Source: 13-2-20CM-68-14 sp046723355
GTDB lineage: Bacteria > Actinomycetota > Thermoleophilia > Gaiellales > Gaiellaceae
Assembly: GCA_046723355.1 (NCBI GenBank)
Contig: JBKOUJ010000035.1
Coordinates: forward strand, 74,461 to 138,460
DNA length: 64,000 bases
Reading direction: 5' to 3'
Translations under genes and position numbers: made by a program
Shown: positions 33,413 through 42,738 of the stretch, in pieces
How positions within the stretch are numbered: position 1 is the stretch's first letter
Layout of the letters: each line of letters opens with the position of its first letter
The notes under the pieces: model-generated
Told to the model about the DNA's origin: nothing
Database searches by the model: none
What the model saw: the letters and a program-made list of their open reading frames with translations, nothing else

Positions 33413-34335
33413 AGGCGTGCGTCGGCGACCGCAAAGAGCGTTTGCGCGTCCGCGCCGTCCGCGGGGTAATGAGTCATGCCGGCGCTGATCGAGACCGGTA
33501 CCGGGAGCTCGCCGGACTTGACGAGCGCCGCGATCCGTGCTTGCAGGCGCGCGACGAACGCGGCCCCAGTGTCCTTGCCCGCCTCGACGAAGCAGGCCAC
33601 GAACTCGTCGCCGCCCATCCGCCCGGCGAAGTCCGAGCGGCGTAGCTCGGACCGGAGGAGCTGCGCGACCCGGCGGAGCACGAGGTCGCCGGTCTGGTGC
33701 CCACGCGTGTCATTGATCCGCTTGAAGTCGTCGAAGTCGAGGAAGACGAGCGTGATGCCGGTTCCGTACCGCTCGGCGCGGTCGAGCTCGTGCTCGAGCT
33801 CACGCGTGAACGCAGCGTGGTTGAGCAGGTCCGTGAGCGGGTCGTGCCGGGCGCGGTAGGAAAGCTCGGCGGTCGCCCTGTCGAAGTACGCGACGACGCA
33901 CTCGGTGACGAGCGTGTCGATCACGTTGTGGAGCCGCTCCTCGAGTGCGAGGACGTCTTCGGCGGCGAGCGCCGCGCCGCGCTCGCGGACGAGCCGCCAG
34001 AGCACCCGCCGAAGCAGTTGGAACTCGGTAACGATGTCGCGCGGGGCGAACCCCAGCGCCTCGCGCTCGCGCGCGTGGTCGCGGACGATCGCCGCGAGCG
34101 GGCTGCTCCTATGCAGCCGTTCGGGCTTCGGGTGTGCGAGATGCGCCGCGAGCTCCGCGATGAACGTCGGCATGTCTCCCAGCTGGCCCACACGGCCGAG
34201 CCGGCCTAGCGGCGGAATCGTGTCTTCGCGGAGCCCCTCGTCGACTACTGCCAGGGCGAGGTCCCAGGCTCCGGTGCGGATCTCGTCGGCGAGATCGAGC
34301 AGTGTTCCCGAGGTCGGGGCGGCAACCGGCTCCAC
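33382..34335 (-). CDS. GGDEF-domain diguanylate cyclase with N-terminal helical sensor
   Basis: Makes cyclic di-GMP from two GTP. The C-terminal domain begins DPLTDLLNHAAF and holds an intact GGDEF (241-245), with the inhibitory I-site RRSD (232-235) exactly five residues before it, so product feedback is expected. Residues 1-160 are helical (LGFAPRDIVTEFQLLRRVLW), resembling RsbR/RsbU-type N-terminal sensor domains. No membrane segment, so cytoplasmic. The only cyclase seen in the window; a possible c-di-GMP target (RsiG-like) is at 60062. Confidence 0.93.
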   Translation of the reverse strand: MEPVAAPTSGTLLDLADEIRTGAWDLALAVVDEGLREDTIPPLGRLGRVGQLGDMPTFIAELAAHLAHPKPERLHRSSPLAAIVRDHAREREALGFAPRDIVTEFQLLRRVLWRLVRERGAALAAEDVLALEERLHNVIDTLVTECVVAYFDRATAELSYRARHDPLTDLLNHAAFTRELEHELDRAERYGTGITLVFLDFDDFKRINDTRGHQTGDLVLRRVAQLLRSELRRSDFAGRMGGDEFVACFVEAGKDTGAAFVARLQARIAALVKSGELPVPVSISAGMTHYPADGADAQTLFAVADARLYEAKRASAA

Positions 34336-34444
34336 ATTGGAGCTATCGGCATTCCCGATTGAAACTCAAGTAAGAGTTCTTTGAGAATGAGGCACCGAGC
34401 CGGCGGGCTAGGCCCCACCATGAAAGGGCTCTAAGCTGGCATCC

Positions 34445-35713
34445 ATGGCGGTCGAGCAGCGCGTCGACGCGGAAGCCATCCGGGCGGGCCGGCAGCGGTT
34501 CGTCGCGCGCGGCATCGCGACCACGGATGTGGTGGTGGCGCGGGCCGACGGCGCGACGATCTGGGACACCGACGGCCGCGAATACCTCGACTTCGCGGGA
34601 GGGATTGCCTGCCAGAACCTGGGCCACGGCCCCGAGGCGATCGTCCAGGCGATCCACGACCAGGCGGACCGATACCTGCACCAGTGCTTCATGGTCGGGC
34701 TCTACGAGCCGTACATCGAGGTCTGCAGGCGGCTGGACGAGCTCTGGCCCGGACATGCCGATACGAAGTCATTGCTGGTCAACTCCGGCGCCGAGGCGAT
34801 CGAGAATGCGGTCAAGATCGCGCGGACCGCGACCGGGCGACCGGGCGTCGTCGTCTTCGACCGCGCCTTCCACGGCCGCACGAACCTGACGATGGCGATG
34901 ACCTCGAAGCTCGTTTACAAGAAGGGCTTCGGCCCGCTTGCCCCGGACGTCTATCGCGCGCCGGCGCCGTACGAGTACCGCGGCGTCGCGACCGCCGACG
35001 CGCTTGCGGGCCTCGAGCTTCTCTTCGCGCAGGACGTCGACCCACAGTCGGTCGCGTGCATCGTCCTCGAGACGGTCCAGGGGGAGGGCGGCTTCATCCC
35101 GATGCCGGCCGACTTCGTGGAACAGCTCAGGGAGATCTGCAGGCGCCACGGGATCCTCTACGTGGCCGACGAGGTGCAGTCCGGGTGCGGGAGGACGGGG
35201 CGCGTCTGGGCGATCGAGCACCTGAACGTCGAGCCCGACCTGATCGTCTCCGGCAAGACGCTCGGCGGCGGGCTGCCGCTGGCCGCCGTCACGGGCCGCG
35301 CCGAGGTGATGGACTCGGTGCATCCCGGCGGCCTCGGCGGCACCTTCGGCGGCAACCCCGTCGCCTGCGCGGCAGCGTGCGCCGTCCTCGACGCGCTCGC
35401 CGAGCCCGGCTTCCGCGAGCGAGCCGAGACTATTGGCCGCCTCCTCCGCGGCCGCCTCGACGAGCTCGCTGAGCACGAGGCTTCGATCGGCGAGGCCAGG
35501 GGCCTCGGGCCGATGCGAGCGATCGAGTTCGTCGAGCGGTCCGGCGAGGTGACGAAGGCCGTCACGACCAGGGCTCGGGAAAACGCACTCCTGCTCCTCT
35601 CGTGCGGCCTCGACGGCAACGTGATCCGGCTTCTGCCGCCGCTCGCCGCGACCGACGAGGAGCTCGAGCGCGGCCTGGACATCCTCGCCCAGTCGGTCAA
35701 AACAGCCACCTGA
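34445..35713 (+). CDS. gabT: Class III aminotransferase, 4-aminobutyrate aminotransferase type
   Basis: PLP enzyme that moves the amino group of 4-aminobutyrate or a similar omega-amino acid to 2-oxoglutarate. 422 residues with YLDFAGGIACQNLGH, LLVNSGAEAIENAVKIAR, AFHGRTNLTMAMTSK, VADEVQSGCGRTG and the PLP lysine in IVSGKTLGGGLPLAAV. Closest by pattern to GabT; ornithine or other substrates are possible. TAAGCT (34432-34437) ends 7 nt before the ATG. Confidence 0.9.
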   Translation: MAVEQRVDAEAIRAGRQRFVARGIATTDVVVARADGATIWDTDGREYLDFAGGIACQNLGHGPEAIVQAIHDQADRYLHQCFMVGLYEPYIEVCRRLDELWPGHADTKSLLVNSGAEAIENAVKIARTATGRPGVVVFDRAFHGRTNLTMAMTSKLVYKKGFGPLAPDVYRAPAPYEYRGVATADALAGLELLFAQDVDPQSVACIVLETVQGEGGFIPMPADFVEQLREICRRHGILYVADEVQSGCGRTGRVWAIEHLNVEPDLIVSGKTLGGGLPLAAVTGRAEVMDSVHPGGLGGTFGGNPVACAAACAVLDALAEPGFRERAETIGRLLRGRLDELAEHEASIGEARGLGPMRAIEFVERSGEVTKAVTTRARENALLLLSCGLDGNVIRLLPPLAATDEELERGLDILAQSVKTAT

Positions 35714-35737
35714 GGTACCATTCGGCCGTCCGTTCCA

Positions 35738-35754
35738 CCGACCCGGCGGGTCGG
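35738..35754 (+). promoter_or_regulatory. Stem-loop in the rpsB leader
   Basis: CCGACCC-GGC-GGGTCGG is a perfect 7-bp hairpin in the 133-nt gap before rpsB, followed by further GC-rich inverted stretches (35763-35812). S2 leaders in many bacteria bind their own protein product; a similar autoregulatory leader is possible here but not matched to a known motif. Confidence 0.4.
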
Positions 35755-35846
35755 CTGGGTGGCGGTGCCGGTGCCGACGACGCCCGGTTCCACCCGGTTT
35801 CCGCCGGCAGCAGAGCAACGAAAACCAACAGAAGGGGGCTTAGCCC

Positions 35847-36719
35847 GTGGCAGTCGTCAGCATGCGAGAGCTTCTGGAAGCCGGAGTGCATTTCGGCCAC
35901 CAGACGCGCCGCTGGAATCCGAAGATGAAGCGGTTCATCTTCGGCGAGCGCGGCGGCATCTACATCATCGATCTCCAGCAGACCCTCGAGCGCCTCGAGG
36001 AGGCGGCGGCGTTCTCCCGCAACCTCGCAGAGCGTGGCGGGTCGATTCTCTTCGTCGGCACCAAGAAGCAGGCCATGGACGCGATCGCCGAGCAGGCGAC
36101 GCGGGTCGGCATGCCGTTCGTGAACCACCGCTGGCTCGGAGGCTTGCTCACGAACTGGCGGACGATCTCGAAGCGGATCGAGCGCCTGCACGAGCTGCGG
36201 CGCCTGCGCGAAGAGGGCCAGCTCGAGCTGCTGCCGCCGAAGGAACGCATCGCGATGCTGGCCGAGCTCGAGAAGCTCGACACGAACCTCGGCGGCGTCG
36301 CAGACATGCGAAAGCAGCCAGACGCGGTCTTCGTCATCGACCTGCGCAAGGAGCAGCTCGCGATCCGAGAGGCGCGTCGGCTAGGGATGCCGGTCGTGGC
36401 CCTCGTGGACACGAACTGCGACCCGGACGAGGCCGACTACGTGATTCCCGGCAACGACGACGCGATCCGCTCCTGCTTGCTCGTCACCCGCGTCGTCGCC
36501 GACGCGATCGAGGCCGGCAAGGCGAAGGTCTCGCAGGCGGAGATGGCTCAGCGGGCGGCCGAGCCCGAGCCTGAAGCTGAGGGGCCGAGCACCGAAGAGA
36601 TCGCCGAGGAGCCCGCCTACGAGCAGGTCGGTGCGCGCGAGAGCGCCGGTGAGGAGGTCGCCACGGGCGTGGCGTCGCCGCCGGTTCCATCCGAGGCGTC
36701 GACGGAGGTGCCGGAATGA
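35847..36719 (+). CDS. rpsB: 30S ribosomal protein S2
   Basis: Late-assembling small-subunit protein. The core MRELLEAGVHFGHQTRRWNP, FVGTKKQAMDAI, NHRWLGGLLTNWRTI and GNDDAIRS is highly conserved. At 290 residues it carries a long acidic C-terminal extension of about 55 residues (Glu/Pro/Ala-rich from about 233), absent from E. coli S2. GTG start with AAGGGGG upstream. Heads the operon rpsB-tsf-pyrH-frr-uppS-cdsA-dxr-rseP-ispG. Confidence 0.97.
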   Translation: MAVVSMRELLEAGVHFGHQTRRWNPKMKRFIFGERGGIYIIDLQQTLERLEEAAAFSRNLAERGGSILFVGTKKQAMDAIAEQATRVGMPFVNHRWLGGLLTNWRTISKRIERLHELRRLREEGQLELLPPKERIAMLAELEKLDTNLGGVADMRKQPDAVFVIDLRKEQLAIREARRLGMPVVALVDTNCDPDEADYVIPGNDDAIRSCLLVTRVVADAIEAGKAKVSQAEMAQRAAEPEPEAEGPSTEEIAEEPAYEQVGARESAGEEVATGVASPPVPSEASTEVPE

Positions 36720-37519
36720 CTGAGATCTCAGCGGCACTCGTCAAGGAGCTCCGCGATCTGACGGGTGCCGGGTTCATGGAGTGCAAGCGCGCACTCCAGG
36801 AGACGAACGGCGACCTCGAGGTGGCGCAGAAGCTCCTGCGCGAGCGCGGCGTGGCGAGCGCCGCCAAGCGCGCGGGGCGCGAGACCCCTCAGGGCAAGGT
36901 CGGCTACCGCGTCGGGGACGACCGCAAGCGCGGCGTCATCGTCGCCGTCGGCTGCGAGACCGAGCCCGTCTCGAACAACGACGAATTCCTCGCCTTCGCG
37001 AAAAAGGTGCTCGAGACCGTCGAGCGGGAGGGCCCGCCCGCAGTCGAGCAGCTCGACCATGAGCGGCAGGAGCTCGTAGGCAAGCTCGGCGAGAACATCG
37101 TCGTCGCCGGCGCGGCCCGTTTCGAAGCCGTCGACGGCGCTGTGATCGACGGCTACGCCCACCCGCCGGCGAACAAGCTCGGCGTGCTCGTCCAGGTCCG
37201 CGGCGGCTCTGACGAGCTGGCGCGCAAGCTGGCGATGCACATCGCCGCCTCGCCGGGTACGCGCTGGATCGGCCGCGACGACGTGCCGGGAGAGATCGTC
37301 ACGGCGGAACGCGAGATCTACGCGAACTCCGACGAGGTTCAGTCCAAGCCCGAGCAGGCGCGCGAGAAGATCGTCGAGGGCATGCTGAACAAGCGCTTCT
37401 TCGCCGAGCAGGTGCTCGTCGACCAACCATGGATTCACGAGGCCTCGAAGAGCGTGGGCGAGGTTCTCGGCGACGAGGACGCCGAGGTACTCGAATTCGA
37501 GCGGCTCCAGCTCGGATAA
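36716..37519 (+). CDS. tsf: Elongation factor Ts
   Basis: Guanine-nucleotide exchange factor for EF-Tu. N-terminal UBA-like domain (VKELRDLTGAGFMECKRAL), the TDFV-like core segment CETEPVSNNDEFLAFAKK, and the dimerisation region follow the family pattern. The usual TDFVARN reads TEPVSNN, a mild deviation. 267 residues. The ATG overlaps the rpsB stop by 4 bp, so translation is coupled. Confidence 0.96.
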   Translation: MTEISAALVKELRDLTGAGFMECKRALQETNGDLEVAQKLLRERGVASAAKRAGRETPQGKVGYRVGDDRKRGVIVAVGCETEPVSNNDEFLAFAKKVLETVEREGPPAVEQLDHERQELVGKLGENIVVAGAARFEAVDGAVIDGYAHPPANKLGVLVQVRGGSDELARKLAMHIAASPGTRWIGRDDVPGEIVTAEREIYANSDEVQSKPEQAREKIVEGMLNKRFFAEQVLVDQPWIHEASKSVGEVLGDEDAEVLEFERLQLG

Positions 37520-37525
37520 CGATCC

Positions 37526-38302
37526 ATGGCCGTCCGCTCCGAAGAGGAAGTCGCTTCCGAGCGCCCTGGCCGGGCCGTCTTCCAGCGCGTGCTGCTCAAG
37601 CTCTCGGGCGAGGCGCTGATGGGCGACAAGGAATACGGGCTGGACCGCGGGCGGATCGATGCGATCGCCGGCGAGATCGTCGGCGTCCAGAAACAGGGCG
37701 TCGAGCTCGCAATCGTCGTCGGCGCCGGGAACATCTACCGAGGCATGGCCGCCGCGGCAGAAGGGATGGACCGCGCGACCGCCGACTATGCGGGGATGCT
37801 GGCAACGCTCCTCAACGCGCTCGCTCTGCAGGACGCGCTCGAGCGGCGCGGCGCCCACACGCGGGTCCTCTCCGCGCTGGAGGTCTCCGAGGTAGCCGAG
37901 CCGTACATCCGCCGCCGGGCGATCCGCCACCTCGAGAAGCAGCGGATCGTCATCTTCGCCGCCGGAACGGGCAACCCGTTCTTCACGACCGACACCGCCG
38001 CGGCCCTCCGGGCGCTCGAGATCAATGCGGACGCGATCCTGATGGCGAAGCACGCGGTCGAGGGGGTCTACGCCGGCGACCCTCGGGTCGACCCGGACGC
38101 CGAGTTCCTTCCCGAGATCACTCACCTGGAGGCGATCGAGCGCGGCCTGAAGGTGATGGACACGACGGCGCTCTCGCTCTGCATGGACAATCACCTTCCG
38201 ATCCACGTCTTCGCGCTCGCGGACGACAACATCCGCCGAGTCGTCGACGGCGAGCGTGTCGGCACCATCGTTTCCACCCCCACAACCGGAGCTGCCAGAT
38301 GA
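37526..38302 (+). CDS. pyrH: UMP kinase
   Basis: Hexameric amino-acid-kinase-fold enzyme making UDP from UMP for nucleotide and cell-wall precursor supply. 258 residues with LLKLSGEALMGDKEYGLD, IVVGAGNIYRGM, ADYAGMLATLLNALALQDAL and FAAGTGNPFFTTDTAAALRA. The N-terminus has about 18 additional charged residues. 6 bp after tsf. Confidence 0.97.
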   Translation: MAVRSEEEVASERPGRAVFQRVLLKLSGEALMGDKEYGLDRGRIDAIAGEIVGVQKQGVELAIVVGAGNIYRGMAAAAEGMDRATADYAGMLATLLNALALQDALERRGAHTRVLSALEVSEVAEPYIRRRAIRHLEKQRIVIFAAGTGNPFFTTDTAAALRALEINADAILMAKHAVEGVYAGDPRVDPDAEFLPEITHLEAIERGLKVMDTTALSLCMDNHLPIHVFALADDNIRRVVDGERVGTIVSTPTTGAAR

Positions 38303-38859
38303 CGATCGACGAGTTCATTCAGGACGCGACCCGCCGCATGGACAAGTCCGTCGAGTCCGCCCAGCACGAGTTCAACACGCTGCGCACGGGCCGAGCTTCC
38401 GCGGCGCTGCTCGACCGCATCCAGGTCGACTACTACGGCACGAAGACGCCGCTCAAGCAGCTCGCGACGATCAACGCACCGGAGCCGCGGCTCCTGACCG
38501 TGCAGCCGTTCGATCCGAGCTCCCTGCCGGGGATCGAACGGACGATCCAGGAGTCCGATCTCGGGCTGACGCCGTCGAACGACGGCAAGATCATCCGCCT
38601 GCCGATCCCCCAGCTCACGGAGGAGCGCCGCAAGGAGCTTGTCAAGGTTGCGCGGCAGATGGCCGAGGACGGCAAGGTCGCGATTCGGAACGTCCGCCGT
38701 GACGTCATGCACCACCTCAAGGAGCTCGTCGACAAAGGCGACGTCGGCAGCGACGAGGAGCACCGGGCCGAGGAACGCGTGCAGAAGCTCACCGACGAAC
38801 ACACCCACAAGATCGACGACCTCCTGAAGCGGAAGGAAGAGGAAATCCTCGAGGTGTGA
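38299..38859 (+). CDS. frr: Ribosome recycling factor
   Basis: Splits post-termination ribosomes with EF-G. 186 residues, with RMDKSVESAQHEFNTLRTGR, PLPIPQLTEERRKELVK-type central region, and the final coiled-coil helix. The ATG overlaps the pyrH stop (ATGA). Full length and typical. Confidence 0.97.
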   Translation: MTIDEFIQDATRRMDKSVESAQHEFNTLRTGRASAALLDRIQVDYYGTKTPLKQLATINAPEPRLLTVQPFDPSSLPGIERTIQESDLGLTPSNDGKIIRLPIPQLTEERRKELVKVARQMAEDGKVAIRNVRRDVMHHLKELVDKGDVGSDEEHRAEERVQKLTDEHTHKIDDLLKRKEEEILEV

Positions 38860-38868
38860 GGGCCTCCC

Positions 38869-39600
38869 GTGGGCCTGTTCGACCGATTTAGGAAAGATCG
38901 CGCCGAGCCGCCGCTCGAGCCGGTCGGCTGCGTGGCGATCATCCTCGACGGCAACGCGCGCTGGGCGGCCGCACACGGCGTGCCTGTCGCGGAGGGCCAC
39001 CGCGAGGGAACGCGCGCCCTGCGTAGGACGGTCGAGGCCGCGATCGAGCTCGGGATCGGCGCGGTGGTCGTCTACGGCTTCTCGACGGAGAACTGGACGC
39101 GGCCTCCGGACGAGGTCGACGACCTGATGGAGATCTTCGGCGAGACGATCGACCGGGAGCTGCCCGATCTCGCCAGGCAGGGCGTGCGGGTCCGGTTCCT
39201 CGGCCGCCGCGACCGCGCGCCGGAGGAGCTCCAGGACAAGATGGCCGAGCTCGAGGCGGCAACGGGGACGAACGACCGCCTCGACCTCTGGATCGCGTTC
39301 GACTACGGCGGCCGCGCAGAGCTGGCCGACGCCGCCAAGCGGCTCGTCCAGGCCGGGATCGCCCCGGAGGAGATCGACGAGGACACGTTCGCGCGGGCGC
39401 TGTACGAGCCGGACTTGCCGGATCCTGACCTACTGATCCGCACCGCCGGCGACCAGCGCATCTCGAACTTCCTGCTCTGGCAGCTCGCGTATGCGGAGCT
39501 CGTCTTCCTCGACACGACCTGGCCGGACTTCGGCGAGGCCGACCTGCGCGCGGCACTTGGGGAGTACGCGACCCGCGAGCGGCGCTTCGGCGGTCGCTAG
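38869..39600 (+). CDS. uppS: Isoprenyl transferase (undecaprenyl diphosphate synthase type)
   Basis: cis-Prenyltransferase that builds the C55 (or shorter) carrier lipid for peptidoglycan. Catalytic Asp is in AIILDGNARWA (D27). GHREGTRALRRTVEAA, YGFSTENWTRP, LWIAFDYGGRAE and LIRTAGDQRISNFLLWQLAY follow. 243 residues. GTG start. In the operon between frr and cdsA as in most bacteria. Product chain length cannot be read from sequence. Confidence 0.96.
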   Translation: MGLFDRFRKDRAEPPLEPVGCVAIILDGNARWAAAHGVPVAEGHREGTRALRRTVEAAIELGIGAVVVYGFSTENWTRPPDEVDDLMEIFGETIDRELPDLARQGVRVRFLGRRDRAPEELQDKMAELEAATGTNDRLDLWIAFDYGGRAELADAAKRLVQAGIAPEEIDEDTFARALYEPDLPDPDLLIRTAGDQRISNFLLWQLAYAELVFLDTTWPDFGEADLRAALGEYATRERRFGGR

Positions 39601-40398
39601 ATGGCCTCGCTCTGGTCGCGCATCCTCGTCGTCGCCGTGTTGCTGCCGGCGGTGCTCGGCCTCGTCTACCTCGGCGGCTGGTGGCTCTGGGTGCTCGCGC
39701 TAGTGGCCGGTCTGATCGCGCTGCACGAGCTGTACCGGATGGCCCGGTCCCTGCGGCCGCTCGTGCTCGCCGGCTTCACCGGCCTCGCGCTGGCGCTGCT
39801 GGGTGCCCAGCTCGGCGGCGTCGCCTGGATGACCGGCGGCTTTCTCGTCACGCTCGCGCTCGCTTTCGTGCTGAAGGGCATCTCGGAGACCAGACAGTCG
39901 ATGGTCGTCGCAATTGCGGTGACCGTGCTCGGCGTTGCCTGGATCGGGCTCGGCCTCGGGCACGCGTTGCTCATCCGGGCGATCCCCGAGCACGGCCGCC
40001 TCGCGGTGTTCACGGTGATGCTGGCCGTGTTCGCCTCGGACACCGCCGCGTACTTCACCGGTCTCGCGATCGGCCGGCACCGGATGGCGCCGGTGCTCTC
40101 GCCGGGCAAGACGTGGGAGGGGCTCGTCGGCGGCACGATCGTCGCCGTGCTGGTGCCGTTCTTCGCGCTCTACCACCAACACTTCCTGACGGTCGGCGAG
40201 TCGATCGCCCTGGGTGTCGTGATCGCGATCGTCGCGCCGCTCGGCGACCTGTTCGAGTCGGCCCTGAAACGCGACATGAACGTGAAGGACACCGGCCGCC
40301 TCCTGGCCGGCCACGGCGGCATGCTCGATCGCATCGACGCGCTCCTCTTCACGTCGGTCGCGTCGTACTACCTGATCCGCGCGTTCGGTTGGACGTGA
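39601..40398 (+). CDS. cdsA: Phosphatidate cytidylyltransferase
   Basis: Membrane enzyme making CDP-diacylglycerol from phosphatidic acid and CTP, the branch point for phospholipids. 265 residues, about seven membrane helices, with the signature near the C-terminus (LSPGKTWEGLVGG, and APLGDLFESALKRDMNVKDT, GGMLDRIDALLFTS). Start ATG abuts the uppS stop. Confidence 0.96.
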   Translation: MASLWSRILVVAVLLPAVLGLVYLGGWWLWVLALVAGLIALHELYRMARSLRPLVLAGFTGLALALLGAQLGGVAWMTGGFLVTLALAFVLKGISETRQSMVVAIAVTVLGVAWIGLGLGHALLIRAIPEHGRLAVFTVMLAVFASDTAAYFTGLAIGRHRMAPVLSPGKTWEGLVGGTIVAVLVPFFALYHQHFLTVGESIALGVVIAIVAPLGDLFESALKRDMNVKDTGRLLAGHGGMLDRIDALLFTSVASYYLIRAFGWT

Positions 40399-40438
40399 GG
40401 GCATCCAAGGCGACCCTCCGCTCGTACACTTCGATGCA

Positions 40439-41500
40439 ATGAAGCGAATCGCCCTCCTCGGGGCCACCGGGTCGATCGGGCGACAGGCGCTGGAGATCAT
40501 CGACGCCCATCCGGAGCTGGAGCTGGTCGCGGCGGCCTCAGGTTCCCGGCCGATCGACGGGCTCGCGCCGCTGACGCAGGTCGGCGGAGACCCGACCGAG
40601 CTCCTCGAGCATGCGCAGCCCGACGTGGTCCTCAACGCGGTCGTGGGTTTCGCCGGCCTCCCGGCGACGCTCTGGGCGCTCGAGCGAGGGATCGACCTCG
40701 CGCTCGCGAACAAGGAGAGCCTCGTGGCGGCTGGCGATCTGGCGACCGCCGCCTGGCGGCGTGGCGGAGGGCGGCTGCTCCCAGTCGACAGCGAACACTC
40801 CGCCGCCTACCAGTGCCTCGAGGGCCGCGATCCTGAGAGCCTCCACTCCCTGGTTCTCACCGCATCGGGCGGCCCATTTCGAGGTCGTGGGCGGGAGGAA
40901 CTGGCCGATGTGACCCCTGATGAGGCGCTCGCGCACCCGACCTGGAACATGGGCCCGAAGATCACGATCGACTCGTCGACGCTCGCCAACAAGGGCCTCG
41001 AGTTGATCGAGGCGCACTTCCTCTTCGATATCGACTACGACCGGATCGAGGTCGTGATCCACCCGACCTCGACCGTGCATGCGCTCGTCCGCTTCCGCGA
41101 CGGCGCCGCGGTCGCGCACCTCGGGTATCCCGACATGCGCGTCCCGATCTCTTTCGCGCTCACGTACCCCGAGCGGGCCGCGACGCCCATTCCGCCGCTC
41201 GACCTCGCCTCGGGCCTGACGCTCGAGTTCGAGGCGCCCGACCTGGAGACGTTTCCCCTTCTCGCGCTGGCGCGCGAGGCGGGGGAGCGTGGCGGCACGT
41301 ACCCATGCGCGTTCAACGCCGCGAACGAAGTCGCAGTCGCAGCGTTCCTTGACGGCCGACTGCCGTTCCTCTCGATCGCAGAGGCGGTCGAGGAGACGCT
41401 CGGATCCGTCGAGGGCGACCCCGCGCGTGACCTGAACGAACTCGTCGAGGCCGACGCCGAGGCGCGCCGCCTCGCGGAACGAACGGCGGCTGCCGCGTGA
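40439..41500 (+). CDS. dxr: 1-deoxy-D-xylulose 5-phosphate reductoisomerase
   Basis: Second enzyme of the MEP isoprenoid pathway, NADPH-dependent. N-terminal nucleotide motif LLGATGSIGRQAL; substrate/metal region VDSEHSAAYQCLEG and TASGGPFRG; KITIDSSTLANKGLELIEAH; VIHPTSTVHALV. 353 residues, slightly short. TACACT (40425-40430) lies 8 nt before the ATG, so an internal promoter inside the operon is likely. Confidence 0.96.
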   Translation: MKRIALLGATGSIGRQALEIIDAHPELELVAAASGSRPIDGLAPLTQVGGDPTELLEHAQPDVVLNAVVGFAGLPATLWALERGIDLALANKESLVAAGDLATAAWRRGGGRLLPVDSEHSAAYQCLEGRDPESLHSLVLTASGGPFRGRGREELADVTPDEALAHPTWNMGPKITIDSSTLANKGLELIEAHFLFDIDYDRIEVVIHPTSTVHALVRFRDGAAVAHLGYPDMRVPISFALTYPERAATPIPPLDLASGLTLEFEAPDLETFPLLALAREAGERGGTYPCAFNAANEVAVAAFLDGRLPFLSIAEAVEETLGSVEGDPARDLNELVEADAEARRLAERTAAAA

Positions 41501-42729
41501 GCATTTTCATTGCGATCTTTGGACTGGCGTTCCTCGTGCTCATCCACGAGGCGGGCCACTTCTTCACCGCCCGTGCCGTCGGCATGAAGCCGCGGAAGTT
41601 CTACATCGGTTTCCCCCCGGCGCTCGCGAAAACGAACCGGAACGGGATCGAGTACGGCATCGGCGCGATCCCGCTCGGCGGTTACGTGAAGATCCCCGGC
41701 ATGCACAGGCCGGCGCCGTCCGACCTGGACTCGTACTTCGGCCCGGCCTTGATGCACGACCCGTCGCTGGTGGGCCCGGTCGAGCGCCTGAAACGGCTGG
41801 TGGCGGAGGGAAACTTCGCCGCTGCAAGGAGCGAGCTCGCGGATCTCGACGAGGCGCTCCAGCGCGCGCGGCTTCCCACCCCGGCGGCCCGCGCGGCCAG
41901 GCGCGGCCGGAGCGAGCTGGCCGACGCCCTCGGGGACGACGCCTACTGGCGCCAGGGGACCGCGAAGCGCGTCGCTGTCATCGCCGCCGGTCCGGCGACG
42001 AACATCGTCTTCGCGATCCTGATCCTGGCGGTCGTCTACATGCTCGGCGTTCCGAACGGCGCCTCGACCCGCGTGAACAGGGTGTCACCCGAATCACCTG
42101 CTGCGCACGCCGGCCTCCGTCATGGCGACCGCATCGTCGCGGTCAACCAGCAGCCGACGAAGACTTTCAAAGAGGTCTCAAAGGCCATCAAGGCGAGCAA
42201 GGGCAAGGCGATCATCGTGTCGGTCGTCCGGCGCGGCAACTACATCGAGCTGCCCCCCGAGGAGACGATCCGTCATAACGGCTACTACGCCTACGGCTTT
42301 ACGCCGGCGGGGATCGTCTACAAGCGGTACGACCCGGCGACCGCGGTCGCGTACGCCGGCAAGGACACATGGGATGTGACGGCCGGAATCGCGAGCTCGC
42401 TGGCCGGGATCGTCAAAGGGGGCCAGGGCCGCAAGGACGTCTCGTCGACCGTCGGCATCGTCGACGTCTCCAGCCAGGCGGTCAAGACCGACTACCGCGA
42501 CTACCTGGGGATCTTGGCGCTGATCAGCCTCTCGCTCGCGCTCCTGAACCTGCTGCCGCTGTTGCCGCTCGACGGCGGCCACATCGCGTTCTCCCTGTTC
42601 GAGGGAATCCGGGGCCGCGCGGTCGGCCGGGCCGTCTACGAGCGCGTCTCCGTCGTTGGAATTGCCCTGGTCTTGTTCATGTTCTTCGTAGGGCTCTCCA
42701 ACGACTTGGGTCGAATCGGCGGAGGCTAA
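41497..42729 (+). CDS. rseP: Site-2 protease RseP (M50) with PDZ domain
   Basis: Intramembrane zinc metalloprotease that cleaves anti-sigma factors and signal-peptide remnants. HEAGH (17-21) in the first helix, one PDZ domain (VNRVSPESPAAHAGLRHGDR), and the third ligand motif NLLPLLPLDGGH near the C-terminus. About 80 additional residues (about 70-150, Arg/Ala-rich) are inserted before the second helix. 410 residues. GTG overlaps the dxr stop. Confidence 0.94.
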   Translation: MSIFIAIFGLAFLVLIHEAGHFFTARAVGMKPRKFYIGFPPALAKTNRNGIEYGIGAIPLGGYVKIPGMHRPAPSDLDSYFGPALMHDPSLVGPVERLKRLVAEGNFAAARSELADLDEALQRARLPTPAARAARRGRSELADALGDDAYWRQGTAKRVAVIAAGPATNIVFAILILAVVYMLGVPNGASTRVNRVSPESPAAHAGLRHGDRIVAVNQQPTKTFKEVSKAIKASKGKAIIVSVVRRGNYIELPPEETIRHNGYYAYGFTPAGIVYKRYDPATAVAYAGKDTWDVTAGIASSLAGIVKGGQGRKDVSSTVGIVDVSSQAVKTDYRDYLGILALISLSLALLNLLPLLPLDGGHIAFSLFEGIRGRAVGRAVYERVSVVGIALVLFMFFVGLSNDLGRIGGG

Positions 42730-42738
42730 ACTCGCCGC